Positions 1-11,491 of a stretch of 64,000 bases of DNA are shown one piece after another. The stretch's first letter is position 1. Each line of letters starts with the position of its first letter. The notes below the pieces were generated by a model, which made no database searches, was not told the DNA's origin, and worked only from the letters and a program-made list of their open reading frames with translations. The DNA comes from Persicaria tinctoria. Lineage: Eukaryota > Streptophyta > Magnoliopsida > Caryophyllales > Polygonaceae. The stretch is from NCBI GenBank assembly GCA_037127255.1, contig JBANSL010000019.1, positions 11,989,001 to 12,053,000 on the forward strand, given 5' to 3'. The translations under genes were made by a program, and so were the position numbers.

Positions 1-934
1 AAAAGATGTGACCCTGAAATTCTTGTTGGAAGGGGAGAGCATGTAGAAGGTTTTGTTTGATTTGATTTGATTGATATGTGATTTGATAAGTGATTGTTTG
101 TTGTTGTTGTTTGTTTGTTTGGGGGATGCTCAGAAAGGGAGACAGAGTCACTGAACAAAGCTCGCCAACTGGTGTTTGGTACCGAAAACCTATCCCCCTA
201 TGGCCCCTTTCCTCCTCCTCCTCCTCCCCCTCATCACCACCACCACCACCACCACCTGGGGTATGTATTTCCTTTTTCTCTCCTTTTCTTTCTATTCATC
301 CCTCTTTTCCATTTCAAGCACCCCCCTATACCCTAATTATCCACCTACCCAATCAATCAATTTTTTATTTTATGATCAATATATATTCAATTTTTATTAC
401 TTTCCCATTTAACATAGTTTAATGTCACTTAAAAGTGTTTATCTTAGTGTTTGATTGTTGATTAACTAGTTAATTAATTTGGTTGCATGCAGAGGAGGAG
501 GAGGAGGAGGAGGGTATCATCACCAGCACCACAACCACCAAGGGCCAGTGATGTACCCAACAAGGACGTTCTCAGCAGGTGGCTCACCTCCAGCCACCCA
601 CCACCAGCCTCTTCTTTATCCGACCGGCCACCCGCCGCCGCTAGTCTCCTACCCATCATCATCTCAGTACCCTCCTCCGCCACACCACCACAGCAACCAC
701 CATGACTACTTTCTAGGGGAGTCCTCCACCAACTACACTTGCATAGGGGCGCCGGTTGCTGGGCCCCACGGAGGCGGAACCGGAGCCGGAGGGTTCATTC
801 TGAACAGCTCCGGCTCCTCCAGCACTCCCACTGGCCGCGGGTATGACCATCACCACCACCTCCACCACCACCGGATGGACTCGACTTCGTCGTCGCCGCC
901 TGTTAACCGCTTCCATGATGCTGCTGGCTTCTGA
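1..934 (+). CDS. 3' end of a gene for a protein with a His/Pro/Gly-rich tail (partial)
   Basis: Three exons fit one open frame with GT-AG introns: 1-49, 134-260 and 493-934, ending in TGA at 932-934. Phases agree at both junctions: a one-base carry after exon 1 and a two-base carry after exon 2. The visible part is 205 residues and the 5' end lies outside the window. The first exons give a charged segment (CDPEILVGRGEHVEE, then LNKARQLVFG). This is followed by a run of seven Pro and eight His, a run of Gly, and a tail of about 145 residues rich in His, Pro, Gly, Ser and Tyr with HHQHH and HHHHLHHH clusters. The tail has no CaaX box, so a metal-binding isoprenylated protein is unlikely. Such tails occur in plant transcription factors and RNA-binding proteins, but no domain is visible and I do not recognise the family. 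The exon structure is well supported; the function is unknown. Confidence 0.75.
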
Positions 935-1051
935 TTCCATGGAGATCATATCATATATATCAAATATTTGTTGATTAGGATAGATAGAGAGGAACAACAA
1001 GAAAAGTGGTTGGTGTGTAGATGGCTTAATTGAATGAATCATACTATCATC

Positions 1052-1083
<32 letters not shown>

Positions 1084-1861
1084 CACTAATTCTTATTACT
1101 AGCTAGCAATGTTGTAAAAAATGTTTAGCGGGTGCTTTGTGTTAGGGTAAGTAGCTAGCGTCAAGGTTTAAGTGGATTTCATGGCTGATCTTTGTGGTCT
1201 AGGCGGGTCTTGATGGTGGGGCGAGGTCAAGGGTTTGAGCGGATTAGAACAGTCCTAAGTAGTACGTTGGAGGGTTTGGACAAAGGACTTCATGCATCAA
1301 GAAATCAGAAATTAATCATAGCTGAAGAAATGGAAAACTGACAAATGGGGGTCATGCAAATCAGAGAGGGGTGTGTGGGGTTTTTTGAGGGAGGGGTTTA
1401 TTACTGTAAATTTAGTGGTGGGGGGTTTGGGTTGCTCTCCAAGTCATCTCACCCCCCACTCAAAACACACCTAGTTTTGGGCTGTGTTTGATCAGAGCTT
1501 CAGGAATCAGTAAGATGGCAAAGAAAAGGGCTAAATCTGTTTGAAATTGATCTTCCAATTGCTTGGATTTTTGCTTGTAAATGGTATGGCTATAGGTGGT
1601 GTACTATACCAGGGCTATAAGTACCCATCCATAATTACAAGGCAAAAGCAAAATCAAAGAGAGAGTGTGTGTGTGGGGAGAGGTGTTGAAGTTCAGAAAG
1701 AAGAGAACTAGAGTCTCAAAGGAGTGGAGTTGGATCTCAACTGCTAGTTTCTCTCTAACCCCACACCCCCTTTATTTTTCATTTTTATTTAATTTGGCTT
1801 TAATTTCTGTGTCTTTGCCTTTGTCTCATCTTTTAACTCTTTGTATGCATCTCAAAGAACA

Positions 1862-1916
<55 letters not shown>

Positions 1917-3675
1917 CTGACTTATAATTACTTAAAGCTGGCTTTAATATATATTGTTCACTCTGATCTTTTCTGTCTATTTTGTAAGCATATATTTGTC
2001 CTAATGAAAATCACCAACTGTGCTGCTAAACTACAATCTTTTCAGTTCTTAAATTAATTTCAGTATATATAATTTTTGAAGTACTGGTAATTTTCTTGAT
2101 TGTTATATATATGTTAATGTAAGTAGTACTGTGTTGTTTCATCTAGCAACCGGATTGCTCATAAGTCAGGGACAGTACATACAATTTTGCTTATTTTGCT
2201 CTAGGAGATGATAATTAAAGCGACTAGTAGTCTTAATATAAGTTGTGTATATATAATGTCATATATGCACCAATACAAACAGCTATAACTGATAATCTAA
2301 ACTGATTAGTAACATTCTATATATATGTATGCTGTCAAATGTGTAAGGATCAGCCGTGCGCTAACAGATTGAACGTCATATTGAAAAACTCGATGATATA
2401 TATAGGCAATTTTACGATCCTAAAATTTAACATAACACAACACAACTTAGGTTCTTTAATTTAATTAACACATCTTATTATCTTAATTAGAAGTTATAAG
2501 TAATTTGAACACAGAATTGATGAAGAAGAAAAGAGAAAAGGGAAAAAAAGAGAAGAGACAAGAAAATACATAGAAGGAGATAGAAAGGAACTACTACAAC
2601 TATCCGCCCACAATTTAATATATGCACATTTCAATTCTGACATTTCAGGGCACTCTTATAGCTACCTCTACCCCTCCTCTCCTACTAGCTAGCTCTGTAG
2701 CTCCTCAGCCCTGACCTCCTCATCAACATTTTGTAAATTAGGGCACATCTCATGTAGCCATATTTTAGCCTTTTTATATCAATTTCAATTAACAAATTAC
2801 TATATCAACCTTTAATTAATTAATTATATATTATGTCCAAAATATTTACTGAGTTCTTAACAATGCAAGAATCTGGTTTCAATTAACAAGATTATATATC
2901 CTCCCGAATCATTACTCAAAGTTCTTGATCGATCTATGGGAAAAAGATGATCGATCTCAACTAGCTAGATATATGCAAGTCACCCATATCCCATGTTTGC
3001 AAGTTTATGTCACCCACTCTATCAATCTCCCTAAAAGAAAAATGATCAATTTTTTTTTTATGACAGGCAGAGTTAATTCGAGGTTATTGATCACTAATCC
3101 TCTAATTAAGGTCTGAACACGAGCACTCGAAGCGAAAAAGTCAAGCGGTAAGCTACCGAACAAGATCATCCAAACCATTAAAGGCTTGGGCATCTAGTGA
3201 TCACTTGTGAGGGCTAGTTAATTTATTAACCTTGCCCAATGCCCCAATGTGAATTAAGTAAGCAACCATTGGTTTTGACCGCAGTAAAACTTTTGTTTGT
3301 GAGATGATTTCATTGATGAATATGCATATGCAGGTCAATTAGTATATGATTTCATTGATCTAACTTGACTGTATATAAGCAAAACAAATGTACATGAATT
3401 AGAAAGATATTATGAGCTGAAGTAACACAAAGGATAAAGAAGAATCAATTAATTAGTCAATGTTGCATAAATTAATCTTGCATTAGTATATATTATTTGA
3501 GCTTGCAGCATCCAAATCAGCATTTCCAGATTTTTACTGATGTGAAAGAACTCAGAGTGTAACAACAGCAAAGATTCCATGGAAGACATACCAAATTAAG
3601 TCTATAATTTTGACCACTTGAGAAACAAAATTTCCACCCATAAACAGACCACTCCTACAACTACAATCTACATTA
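935..3675. other. 3' UTR and intergenic spacer with simple repeats
   Basis: No credible coding sequence. The first part is presumably the 3' UTR of the gene ending at 934. It holds an imperfect ATT microsatellite (about 1048-1082), an AT dinucleotide run (about 1869-1915), a purine-rich stretch (about 2520-2590) and scattered short AT runs. Small ORFs at 1665-1865 and 2925-3116 show no protein-like composition. Confidence 0.6.
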
Positions 3676-3890
3676 TGTTGAGAATGTGAAGAGACAAAAG
3701 AGTCCCACATTGATTATACAAACAAAAAAGCCATAGTATATAAGCTAGTGGGTTACTCCTCCTATTGCCAATTGGTTTTAGGATGGAACCCCGCTCGGTT
3801 TATGTACTAGGCTATTAGCGCTTGGGCGCATGTGTGTACACAACCCCCGATTAATGGTGTCCAATGGGGTGTCAAATTTTACAGTGAAAT
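3676..3890 (+). repeat. LTR-like remnant (TRIM or solo-LTR type)
   Basis: It starts TGTTGAGAATGTG and is followed by AGTCCCACATTG, then CCAATTGGTTTTAGGATGG. The same blocks recur in inverse orientation near 5000-5100 and at 5866-6072. TG-start, the 'CCCACAT' block and the 'CAATTGGTTTT..GATGGAACC' block are typical of short plant LTRs. The right end is uncertain and no target duplication was found. Confidence 0.45.
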
Positions 3891-4578
3891 CACATATGTA
3901 GATTGTAGGCCAAATTCATAGCTAGCTAGCTGTACTCTCCATCCAGCAAAAAAGCAAATTCCCCTTAATTTATGATCAATTAACTCCACCTTTTAACATC
4001 AAATCCAAATTAAATTAAATAAAATAAAATTGGAGATGACATAACAAGAACACTGATACTGGTAATTTGAGTTTTAGACGGCTCGATGAATTCAATTCAT
4101 CAATTGACAGCCATTCAAACAAATCTGGAATGTTTAAAGCTGCTTGGGGATGTCTTCTTCTTTTCAATTTTACTTCCCCAATTTCTCACCCTAATCTATT
4201 TTCTGTGCCCTATTAATTCATTGATTAGGCTGAACCCTATCTTTATATGTAGGCTGTACAACTGCTAGCTCCAAAGAACACATAACTACTGGTACTACAA
4301 GTATATAGGGTATACCTGGTTCTTCATAATTAATTGATTTTTTTGGGGCCAAATTTTATGTGTTGTTGCATGTTCTCAGATTAAAGCTATATATATATAT
4401 ATATATACACCATCAGGACCCAAAAACAGTTGCTAGAAATCAACAGACAATAAGTCTGCCTAGCTAGCTAGATGCTTCAATTTGTTGTTACAAATGAAAC
4501 CCAATTCATAGGGTGATCAGATATAGTTCTACACTAGATGCTTTTATTCATTAATCTATAAGAATTTCATGTTTTGTA

Positions 4579-4799
4579 CTCCCTCCGTATCGCAATACTT
4601 GTTGTTTTAGCTCTATGCGCACTTATTAATAAAACCTATCTTTACTTTACTTTTATAGCTTAAAATACCTAAAAGGACTAATTATTACCTATAAAAAGAG
4701 CAATCATTACCTATAAAGACAATAATTATAGCTAAAACAACAAGTTTTTTTATACAACTTTAACACTCTAAAACAACAAGTATTGTGATACGGAGGGAG
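4579..4799. mobile_element. Stowaway-type MITE (221 bp)
   Basis: The ends are CTCCCTCCGTATC and GATACGGAGGGAG, perfect inverted repeats continuing imperfectly as CAATACTTGTTGTTTTAG. TA dinucleotides flank both sides (4577-4578 and 4800-4801). CTCCCTCCGT ends plus a TA target duplication are the signature of Stowaway (Tc1/mariner-derived) MITEs. It carries no coding capacity. Confidence 0.93.
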
Positions 4800-4994
4800 T
4801 ATGTGTATTGTGAAATTGCACCAAATAGCACAAACTTTGCAATGTTTTGAAAACAACACAAACTTTGTGGGAGGGGTGGTCTATTTTGTGAGTTTTCTTC
4901 AGAGAAATGCATTACTATTTTATGCATGCCATTCCGAGTTATTTTCAAATGAAACCCTACTGTGCTCCAACGCACATGTGTTAGTAGTCTAGCA

Positions 4995-5100
4995 TCTGAG
5001 TGAGGTTTCATTGTAAAACCAATTGGCAATAGGAGGGTTAGCCCCCCAATTTATATTCTAAGGCTATCTCAACCTTAGACGTGAGACTTTCTTTAATTAG
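4995..5100 (-). repeat. LTR-like remnant, partial
   Basis: In reverse it carries AACCTCACTCA, CCAATTGGTTTTACAATG and following sequence related to the LTR-like units at 3676-3890 and 5866-6072. Ends were not resolved. Confidence 0.35.
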
Positions 5101-5865
5101 TCTCTCTATACATCACTTAACAAATCCAACTCATAAGGTCACTCAATTATACTTCTACTATACGTTTTTATTCATTAATCTATAAGAATTTCAGGTACTC
5201 GAAAAAATTGCACCAAACAGCAAAAAACTTTGCAATGTTTTGAAAACAACACAAACTTCCGGATAGGTCTTGTGAAGTTCACAAATTAGCTAACTAGTAG
5301 AAGAGTTCACCGATAGGTCTTGTGAAGTTTTCCTTGGACAAAGGCGTCACTATTTAGTTGCATGTCACTTTCATCTAGCTACTTCAAAGTTCAAGTTATT
5401 GAACCCAACCTACTCAATTTTTTTTTTATATATATATACGATTTACCCTGCAATCTATAGAACAAGAAACCAGAATAAATGTTTATATATTTGAAAACAG
5501 GAGATTTGGGGCCCTATGAACTGTACTCCCCGTGCAACCCAAATTAAATTTCTAATTGTTTGGTTTATATTTGACTAGATTGTCGAACTCTCTTATTTAA
5601 CTTTTTTTTTTAACAACGAAAAAGATTTAGGTAGGGTCAGAGTTTAAAATGAAAAACCCTTTGAATGAGAGATTCCAGAAACAGATGGTGAGAATATATA
5701 AAATGGGCATCATTGGCCCAAGTCCAGGGTGATTGGCCCACGGGTGTTAGCTTATTAGTAAAGTTGTTGACTTTGTTAGAAGGTAGTTAGAGGTGGCTTA
5801 TGAGTTGTTACTCAATTATACTAAAGAAAGTTGTTACTACATGCTTTTGTTCCTTTTAGGTATAG

Positions 5866-6072
5866 TGTTAAAGTCGGCTGGGCCCAGTGGGGCAAAGATA
5901 AGCTGGAGTGAGGTTGTGTGTGCGGGCCCACATACGGGAGACATGAACAACACATATACCTGAATGAGGTTCCATCTCAAAACCAATTGTCAATGAGGGG
6001 AGTAGCCCTTCAACCTTATATGTTGTTCAAACATTCTCTATATTACCGATGTGGGACAACCACATTTCAACA
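5866..6072 (-). repeat. Solo LTR or TRIM LTR (207 bp)
   Basis: Read on the minus strand it begins TGTTGAAATGTGGTTG and ends ...GACTTTAACA, so it has TG...CA ends and a TGTT/AACA terminal inverted repeat. Internal CCCACATCGG and CAATTGGTTTTGAGATGG blocks match other short plant LTRs. Flanks TATAG (left) and TATAT (right) could be an imperfect 5-bp target duplication. No internal domain is adjacent. Confidence 0.55.
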
Positions 6073-6277
6073 TATATATAGATCATCCAAGTAAGGCCAT
6101 AATCCATCTCCATCACCATTCTCCTCCATCGAATTGATTGCAACAAAATTTACTATTTCAATTTTTTTTCTAGTTGGAGTAGAGGCATTCGCACGACTCT
6201 TCAAGATGAGTAGGGTGGTGCAATGGAGTTTTTTAAGCCCTCGAGGGGTTTTGTGGCGTTAAGGTGGTGGTTTGGTG

Positions 6278-6740
6278 CACTACGCCAGATTGCGTCTTGC
6301 TCGACGGACCACAAAATGTTCGGGCGACGAACTTACTAAGGCCCGTCGCCTGAACGTTGGGAGGCCCAAATCGCCTCCAACCCATGTTCAGCCGACCAGA
6401 AAAACTCAATGTTCGTCGGCTGGACTGAACTCAAGCGACGGAATAAATCCAAGCGACGAACTTTGCTCAAGATCGGTCGCCCGAACAGGTATCCGAATGA
6501 CGGCTGTCAAAATGGGCCTTTGTAGCGACGGAAATTCTAATGGTCCGTCGCCTGAACGTTGGACTTTTTCAAAAGTAAAGTAATAAAGTCCGGTTGGTGG
6601 CGGATATTAAATACTGTTCACTCAGGAGATGAACATTTAAATATATCCGTCGCTTGAAAAGTGGGGTAGTTGACCCCATATTTATTACTATTCACTCAGG
6701 AGACGGAGATATATATATGTCCGTCGCCTGAATGTGTTTT
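6278..6740. repeat. Left subterminal repeat region of the CACTA element
   Basis: At least ten variants of the motif (T)TCAGGCGACGGAC or its inverse GTCCGTCGCCTGAA occur, for example near 6340, 6480, 6545, 6650, 6700 and 6720. Some carry the alternative core GGAGACGGA. Such motif clusters beside the TIR bind the TNPA-class protein in En/Spm. Confidence 0.85.
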
Positions 6741-6870
6741 CCGTAACAAACAGTTAAAATCGGTTGTACTGTACAATAAATCATTCTCATCTTCATCCTT
6801 TCTCCCAAAATAACCCTAGAGGGCTCGAAAACTCTTCCCCCATTTCACAATTTCCACACCTCCATTGAAG

Positions 6871-7353
6871 GTATGTACAAATTTTAAATTTTTTTGTTTT
6901 TTTTTGTTCAATATATGCATATACATTGTTTGTTTGGATTGATGATGAGCTTGTCTTTTTTAATGGAGTTTGGATGGTAAAAAAGTTGTTTGAATGGAGT
7001 TTATGAGGGGAAAGAGTTGTGTATGTATATATGGAGTTGAAATTGAGGTTAAATGGAGGTTAAATTGAGTTTGTGTTATGAATTGATTGTGTATGTGAAT
7101 GGATTGTTTATGTTCAATTTTATTTTAGAATGTGGTGTAGAATGATATAGATGATGAGAATGGAATTTGTATTTGAGTTTTTGATGAAAATGGAATTTAG
7201 AATGTTATGATTGAAAATTGATTTTAAATTGAGTTTGAGGTATGAATGGATTGTGTATGTGAATGGATTGTTTATGTTCAATTTTATTTTAGAATGTGGT
7301 GTAGAATGACATAGATGATGAGAATGGATTGTTTATGTGCAATTTTATTTTAG
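6871..7353 (+). other. 5' leader intron of the CACTA transposase gene, internally repeated
   Basis: A donor AAG|GTATGT at 6870/6871 and an acceptor TTTTATTTTAG ending at 7353 define a probable leader intron before the first ATG at 7360. The stretch around the acceptor (GATTGTTTATGT...TTTTATTTTAGAATGTG) is present three times, with AG positions near 7129, 7292 and 7353, so two decoy acceptors precede the used one. The interior is otherwise AT-rich with no coding. Confidence 0.6.
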
Positions 7354-7359
7354 AATGTG

Positions 7360-10300
7360 ATGAATTCATATGAATGGATTGATAATGATAGGACGATAAT
7401 GGGCGAAAAAAGTTGGATGCTACTCCCTCACGCTCACGGGGAGTATCAAAATGGAATATTTCTCTTTATACAGAATCTTAGAGATAATGCGAATGAAATG
7501 ACTCATTTCCTATGTCCGTGTCGGAGATGCCGCAACAATGAATGACGCCCAATAGATGAAATACACAGTCATTTGGCCCACATGGGAATGTGGCCTAGTT
7601 ATACTGTTTGGGACAAGCATGGAGAAGCCCCAGTTGATAGGACAAATGAGCAACGGCGAACGCAGATCCTGGAGGAAGGGGCATCTTCCTCCGTTGATGG
7701 TCCTGCTATGAACATTCTGCACGATGCTTTTCTGTTTCATGCCGGATATGAGGCGCACTCTGTCCCCGACGATCCTCCGTTCCAATATGTTGTTGACGAT
7801 GATTACGAGAAATATAATAGGCCTGTAGAGGCAGCAAACATGCCATTGTGTGGGAAGATCAATATGACTGTTCTGGATGCCTGTCTGGATGCAATGCAGA
7901 TGAAGTCAGAGTTTGGGTGGACAGATAGGAGCATGGACTAGGTGGTACGAGAGGCAAGGTTCCCAGGAAGGTTCTCCGGTACTTTCCCTTAACCCCTAGA
8001 CTGAAGAGATTGTTCATGGAGCCGAACATTGCAAAGGCTATGCGATGGCATGGTGAGCGGGTGAGAGATGCAGAATGGTTGAAACACCCATCAGATGGTG
8101 AGGCATGGAAAGAATTCAACAAAACCTACCTGCATTTCTCTGAAGACGTGAGGAATGTGAGACTTGCACTTGCAACCGATGGATTCAATCCATTTGGGAA
8201 TCAGTCAACCCTCCATAGCACATGGCCTGTCATAGTGATGCCATACAACTTGCCTCCGTCATTGTGCATGAAGAAGGAATTCAACATGTTAGCGTTGTTG
8301 ATTCCGGGACCAAAGTCTCCAGGAAAGTGTCTTAGTGTGTTCATGCAGCCGTTGATCGATGAGCTTCGCCACTTATGGGGGACTGGAGTATATACTGTTG
8401 ATCGATACTCAAGGTCCACTTTCACGATGAAAGCAGCAGTGTTGTGGACTATAAGCGACTTTCCTGGCTTGGGGATATTGGCTGGAGTTGCGAAGAAGGG
8501 CTATAAAGCCTGCCTTATTTGCTTGGATGGTACTTCTACAACGCATGAACAAGGGAGAATGATTTACGATGGGCACCGTAGATGGCTTCCACTAAACCAC
8601 CCGTGGCGAACCGATGGTATGGCATTCAATGAAAGCGAAGAACATAGAACACGCCCTTATGCGTGGAACGGGGAGCAAATTCTTTCACAGATCGATAGGT
8701 ACGAGAACTACCTCTCTTTTCACTCTCTTTTCCCTTTTCATACGTTTGTCCGATGTCTTTCTCATTATGTTTCCATCTGTTTCAACAGGATCAACTTCCC
8801 CGTCCTCAGCTCGCACCCTGCTTTCAAGGCCCCATACAATGTGACTAGCAGAATGTGTTGGACCAACAAGTCCGAGTTATGGAGATTGCCTTACTGGCGT
8901 CACATTAGAGTCAGACATGCACTCGATGTTATGCACATCGAGAAGAACGTCTTCGACAACATCATCGGCACTACTCTTAACATAGAAGGGAAGACAAATG
9001 ATGGTCCCAAAGCTCGAGCCGCATTGCAGCAGAGAGGGGTGCGGAGAAGCCAGGCACAGAAGAGAGATGGAACACTCCCTCATGCGCCATTCCTGGTGAA
9101 ACGGGAGGACATACCGGATATATTCGAATGGTTCGGTGCAGTGAAGTACCCCCATGGGTACGCTGGATCTTTGCACAACAAGGTCAAAATTGCAGAGAGA
9201 AAGTTCCACAGCCTAAAGACCCATGACATTCATGTTATGTTTCAGCGTCTTCTTCCCATTGTCGTCCGTGCATACCTGCCGTTGGGTGTTGCCAAGACTT
9301 TGGTTGTGCTAGCGAAATGGTTTTAGAAATTGTGTGCTAGGGAGGTGAGGAAGGAGGATGTTCGCCAGATGGAGGATGAGATAGTTCAGATTCTTTGCAG
9401 ACTGGAGATGATTTATCCCCCGCACTTTTTCACAATCATGGTACACCTTCTAGTTCACCTACCGCAACAAGTGTTAGAAACTGGACCAGTACATTACACC
9501 TGGATGCACCCAATAGAAAGGTATGCTACTTATAGATTAAATTCATCTCACAATTTCACGTCCATCTTACCCCTCCAAAACTTCTTCCTTTGTTTTATAG
9601 GCAACTTGGCAAATATAAGGCTCAAGTGAAGAACTGCTGTTACCCGGAGGGAAGTATTTCAGAGCGTTACGTTTTAAACGAGGCAACAACATACTGCAAC
9701 TTGTATCTCGGGGATCGAGATGAGAGCCGTGAAGGTACGAATGCTATGGAGGAGCTGAGCTATGATATTTCTGTCGTTTCAAGCCTCGTGCGTCCTCACG
9801 GTGAAATCATGAGAGAAAGGTTAGGAGAACCTATGATTGCAGAGGCTCACTGGTAGGTTTTAACCAACTGCAAGGAAGTTGAGTTCTACTTGATACCGCA
9901 TGAGAACCTGTATAGTGAGGCTTACCCGGAGTATGAAGAATGGGACCGTAGAAGAGATTTTCTCAGTTATTTCTACCCATGGGTAAGAACGACCGTGATG
10001 TTTCATTGAACAAATTGCATGTTTGTTTTCCCAAAACAGAACTCTAACATGTTATGTTGTATAGGTTTCTAAGTTTCACAGAGATGGAGACAACTACCTG
10101 AAACCGGAGGTTCTGAACTTGGCAAAGGGGCCACTACAATGCAAACTGTATTGGGCCTGCTCTGTCAATGGGGTGAAGTTTGTGGCATGGGATAAAGACA
10201 AAGATTTGAGAACACAAAATTCAGGGGTGATGGTGGAAACTTCAGATGCTAAGTACTATGGGGTACTTGAACAAGTGGTAGAGCTGATATACGCTACTTG

Positions 10301-10779
10301 TATGTCAGTTGTGTTGTTTAAATGCAAGAGGTTTGACACCGACCCTGAAAATAGTGGAAGCACCAAGGTAGATATGGGTTTGCTCTATGTGGACACGAAC
10401 AACAGTTGGTATGAGGATTCCCCGTTTTGTCTTGCACGCTCGGCGAGGCAAGTGTTTTACGTGGATGATCCAAAGGCGGGTGATGCGTGGATGATCCCAT
10501 AGAAACATGTATGATCCTCAAACTCTAGCAACTCGCGGAGATGATCTTACCAATGAGGTGGAAGAAGCTTATCAGGAGATTGGCCCGGTGATCTATTTCG
10601 AAAATTTGAACCTCGCCATTGATCTTGAAATGGAGGAAGAAGAAGAAGAAGAAGACGATGATGATGAAGAGGTAGATGAAGATGAACATGATGAAGATGA
10701 AGATGAAGATGAAGACGAAGATGAAGATGAAGATGAACAAGAGGATGACGAAGATGAAAATGACGATGACGAAGGTTGA
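7360..10779 (+). pseudogene. CACTA transposase (TNPD-like, Transposase_21), decayed
   Basis: Deduced exons are 7354-8698, 8789-9520, 9601-9982 and 10065-10779, with GT-AG introns of 90, 80 and 82 bp. Conserved parts in order are an N-terminal transposase-associated block (SWMLLPHAHGEYQNG, then CPCRRCRNN), the block ATDGFNPFG to GYKACLICL, the block HALDVMHIEKNVFDNIIG, the block LEMIYPPHFF..HLLVHL..GPVHYTWMHPIER, then TQNSGVMVE..YYGVLEQVVEL, and an Asp/Glu tail. It is broken. In-frame stops occur at 7543-7545 (TGA), 9324-9326 (TAG) and 9854-9856 (TAG). The frame changes near 7941, where the usual Cys-rich segment between the N-terminal and Transposase_21 regions is missing. The frame changes again at 10500-10507. 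The ATG at 7360 follows the leader intron. In autonomous relatives this protein cuts the element ends; this copy should not yield a full protein. Confidence 0.9.
10507..10779 (+). other. Acidic C-terminal tail of the CACTA transposase
   Basis: This open segment follows a frame change relative to the preceding exon. It starts with an NMYDPQ block typical of the end of CACTA transposases and ends in about 50 residues that are almost only Asp and Glu, encoded by GAAGAT-type hexamer repeats (10633-10779). The repeat explains the long Ser-, His- or Phe-rich frames on the opposite strand. Confidence 0.7.
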
Positions 10780-10969
10780 TAATGTCTTCGGATTCCATAA
10801 ATCATAGATTGTGATCGTTGTTTTTGTGAGACATGACGGCTATTTTCGTATGTGTATGACATGGTTGGTATCATGGCTTCTAAGACTATTTTTTTTGGTG
10901 CAATTTGTCATTAAGTTATGGTAAACAGGGCAATAACACATGCAAAGTGCTCTTTTTAAAAAAATCTGT

Positions 10970-11325
10970 ATTTTTTCAGGAGACGAACAAATTAAATTCC
11001 TATCGCCTGAGATTATTCAGCAGACGAACTTATTACAAGTACGTCTCCCCAATGGAAAAGTGAATTTCTCCCCCATTTTGGCTCGAATAAAATTTCATTT
11101 CCCACCTTTATTTTCACAAAAATTTGAATTTCCGCCAAATGGTCAGTCGACAGACTAGTTAATTTCTCGTCGCTTGAGATGATTCAGGAGACGAACTTAA
11201 TATTAGTATGTCTCCCCAATGCAAAAGTGAATTTCCCCCCTATATTTTCACGAAAATTTGAATTTCCGCCAAATTTTCAAGCGACAATATTTTTTTAAAT
11301 GTCCGTCGCCTGAACATGTAGGATT
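10970..11325. repeat. Internal cluster of CACTA subterminal-type motifs
   Basis: Between the two CACTA genes lie TCAGGAGACGAAC (about 10977 and 11182), TATCGCCTGAG (about 11001), CAGACGAAC (about 11021), CGTCGCTTGAG (about 11169) and TGTCCGTCGCCTGAAC (about 11300). These match the element's subterminal motifs. The last sits about 180 bp upstream of the second gene's ATG, so it may be part of that gene's promoter. Confidence 0.7.
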
Positions 11326-11491
11326 TTAGTAACTCGGACTCCTCCCCTAACCCTAGCCCCAAATCATTTTCATTCATCGCTCTCTCTCTCTCTCTGCCTC
11401 TCCTCCGCCTCCTCCCTCTCCTTCGTGCTCTGTCCCTCCTCCGCCGCTCCTCTCGTCCCTCATCCGCCTCTCCTACGACCTCTCCTCCACC

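Larger units (their letters stand above)
4501..5258. repeat. Duplicated segment, one copy interrupted by the MITE
   Basis: Copy 1 is 4501-4578 plus 4802-4857 and copy 2 is 5127-5258. Shared blocks include TTATTCATTAATCTATAAG and TTTGCAATGTTTTGAAAAC in the same order. Copy 2 lacks the Stowaway element between these blocks. Confidence 0.7.

Noticed and set aside
7543..9856. Stop-codon readthrough or recoding in the CACTA transposase
   Set aside because: The stops are mixed (TGA and TAG) and accompany frame changes and a deleted domain; ordinary decay explains them.
10525..10874. Long minus-strand frames rich in Ser, His or Phe
   Set aside because: They are the complement of the GAAGAT repeat encoding the acidic tail of the CACTA transposase; low complexity and no start or splice support.
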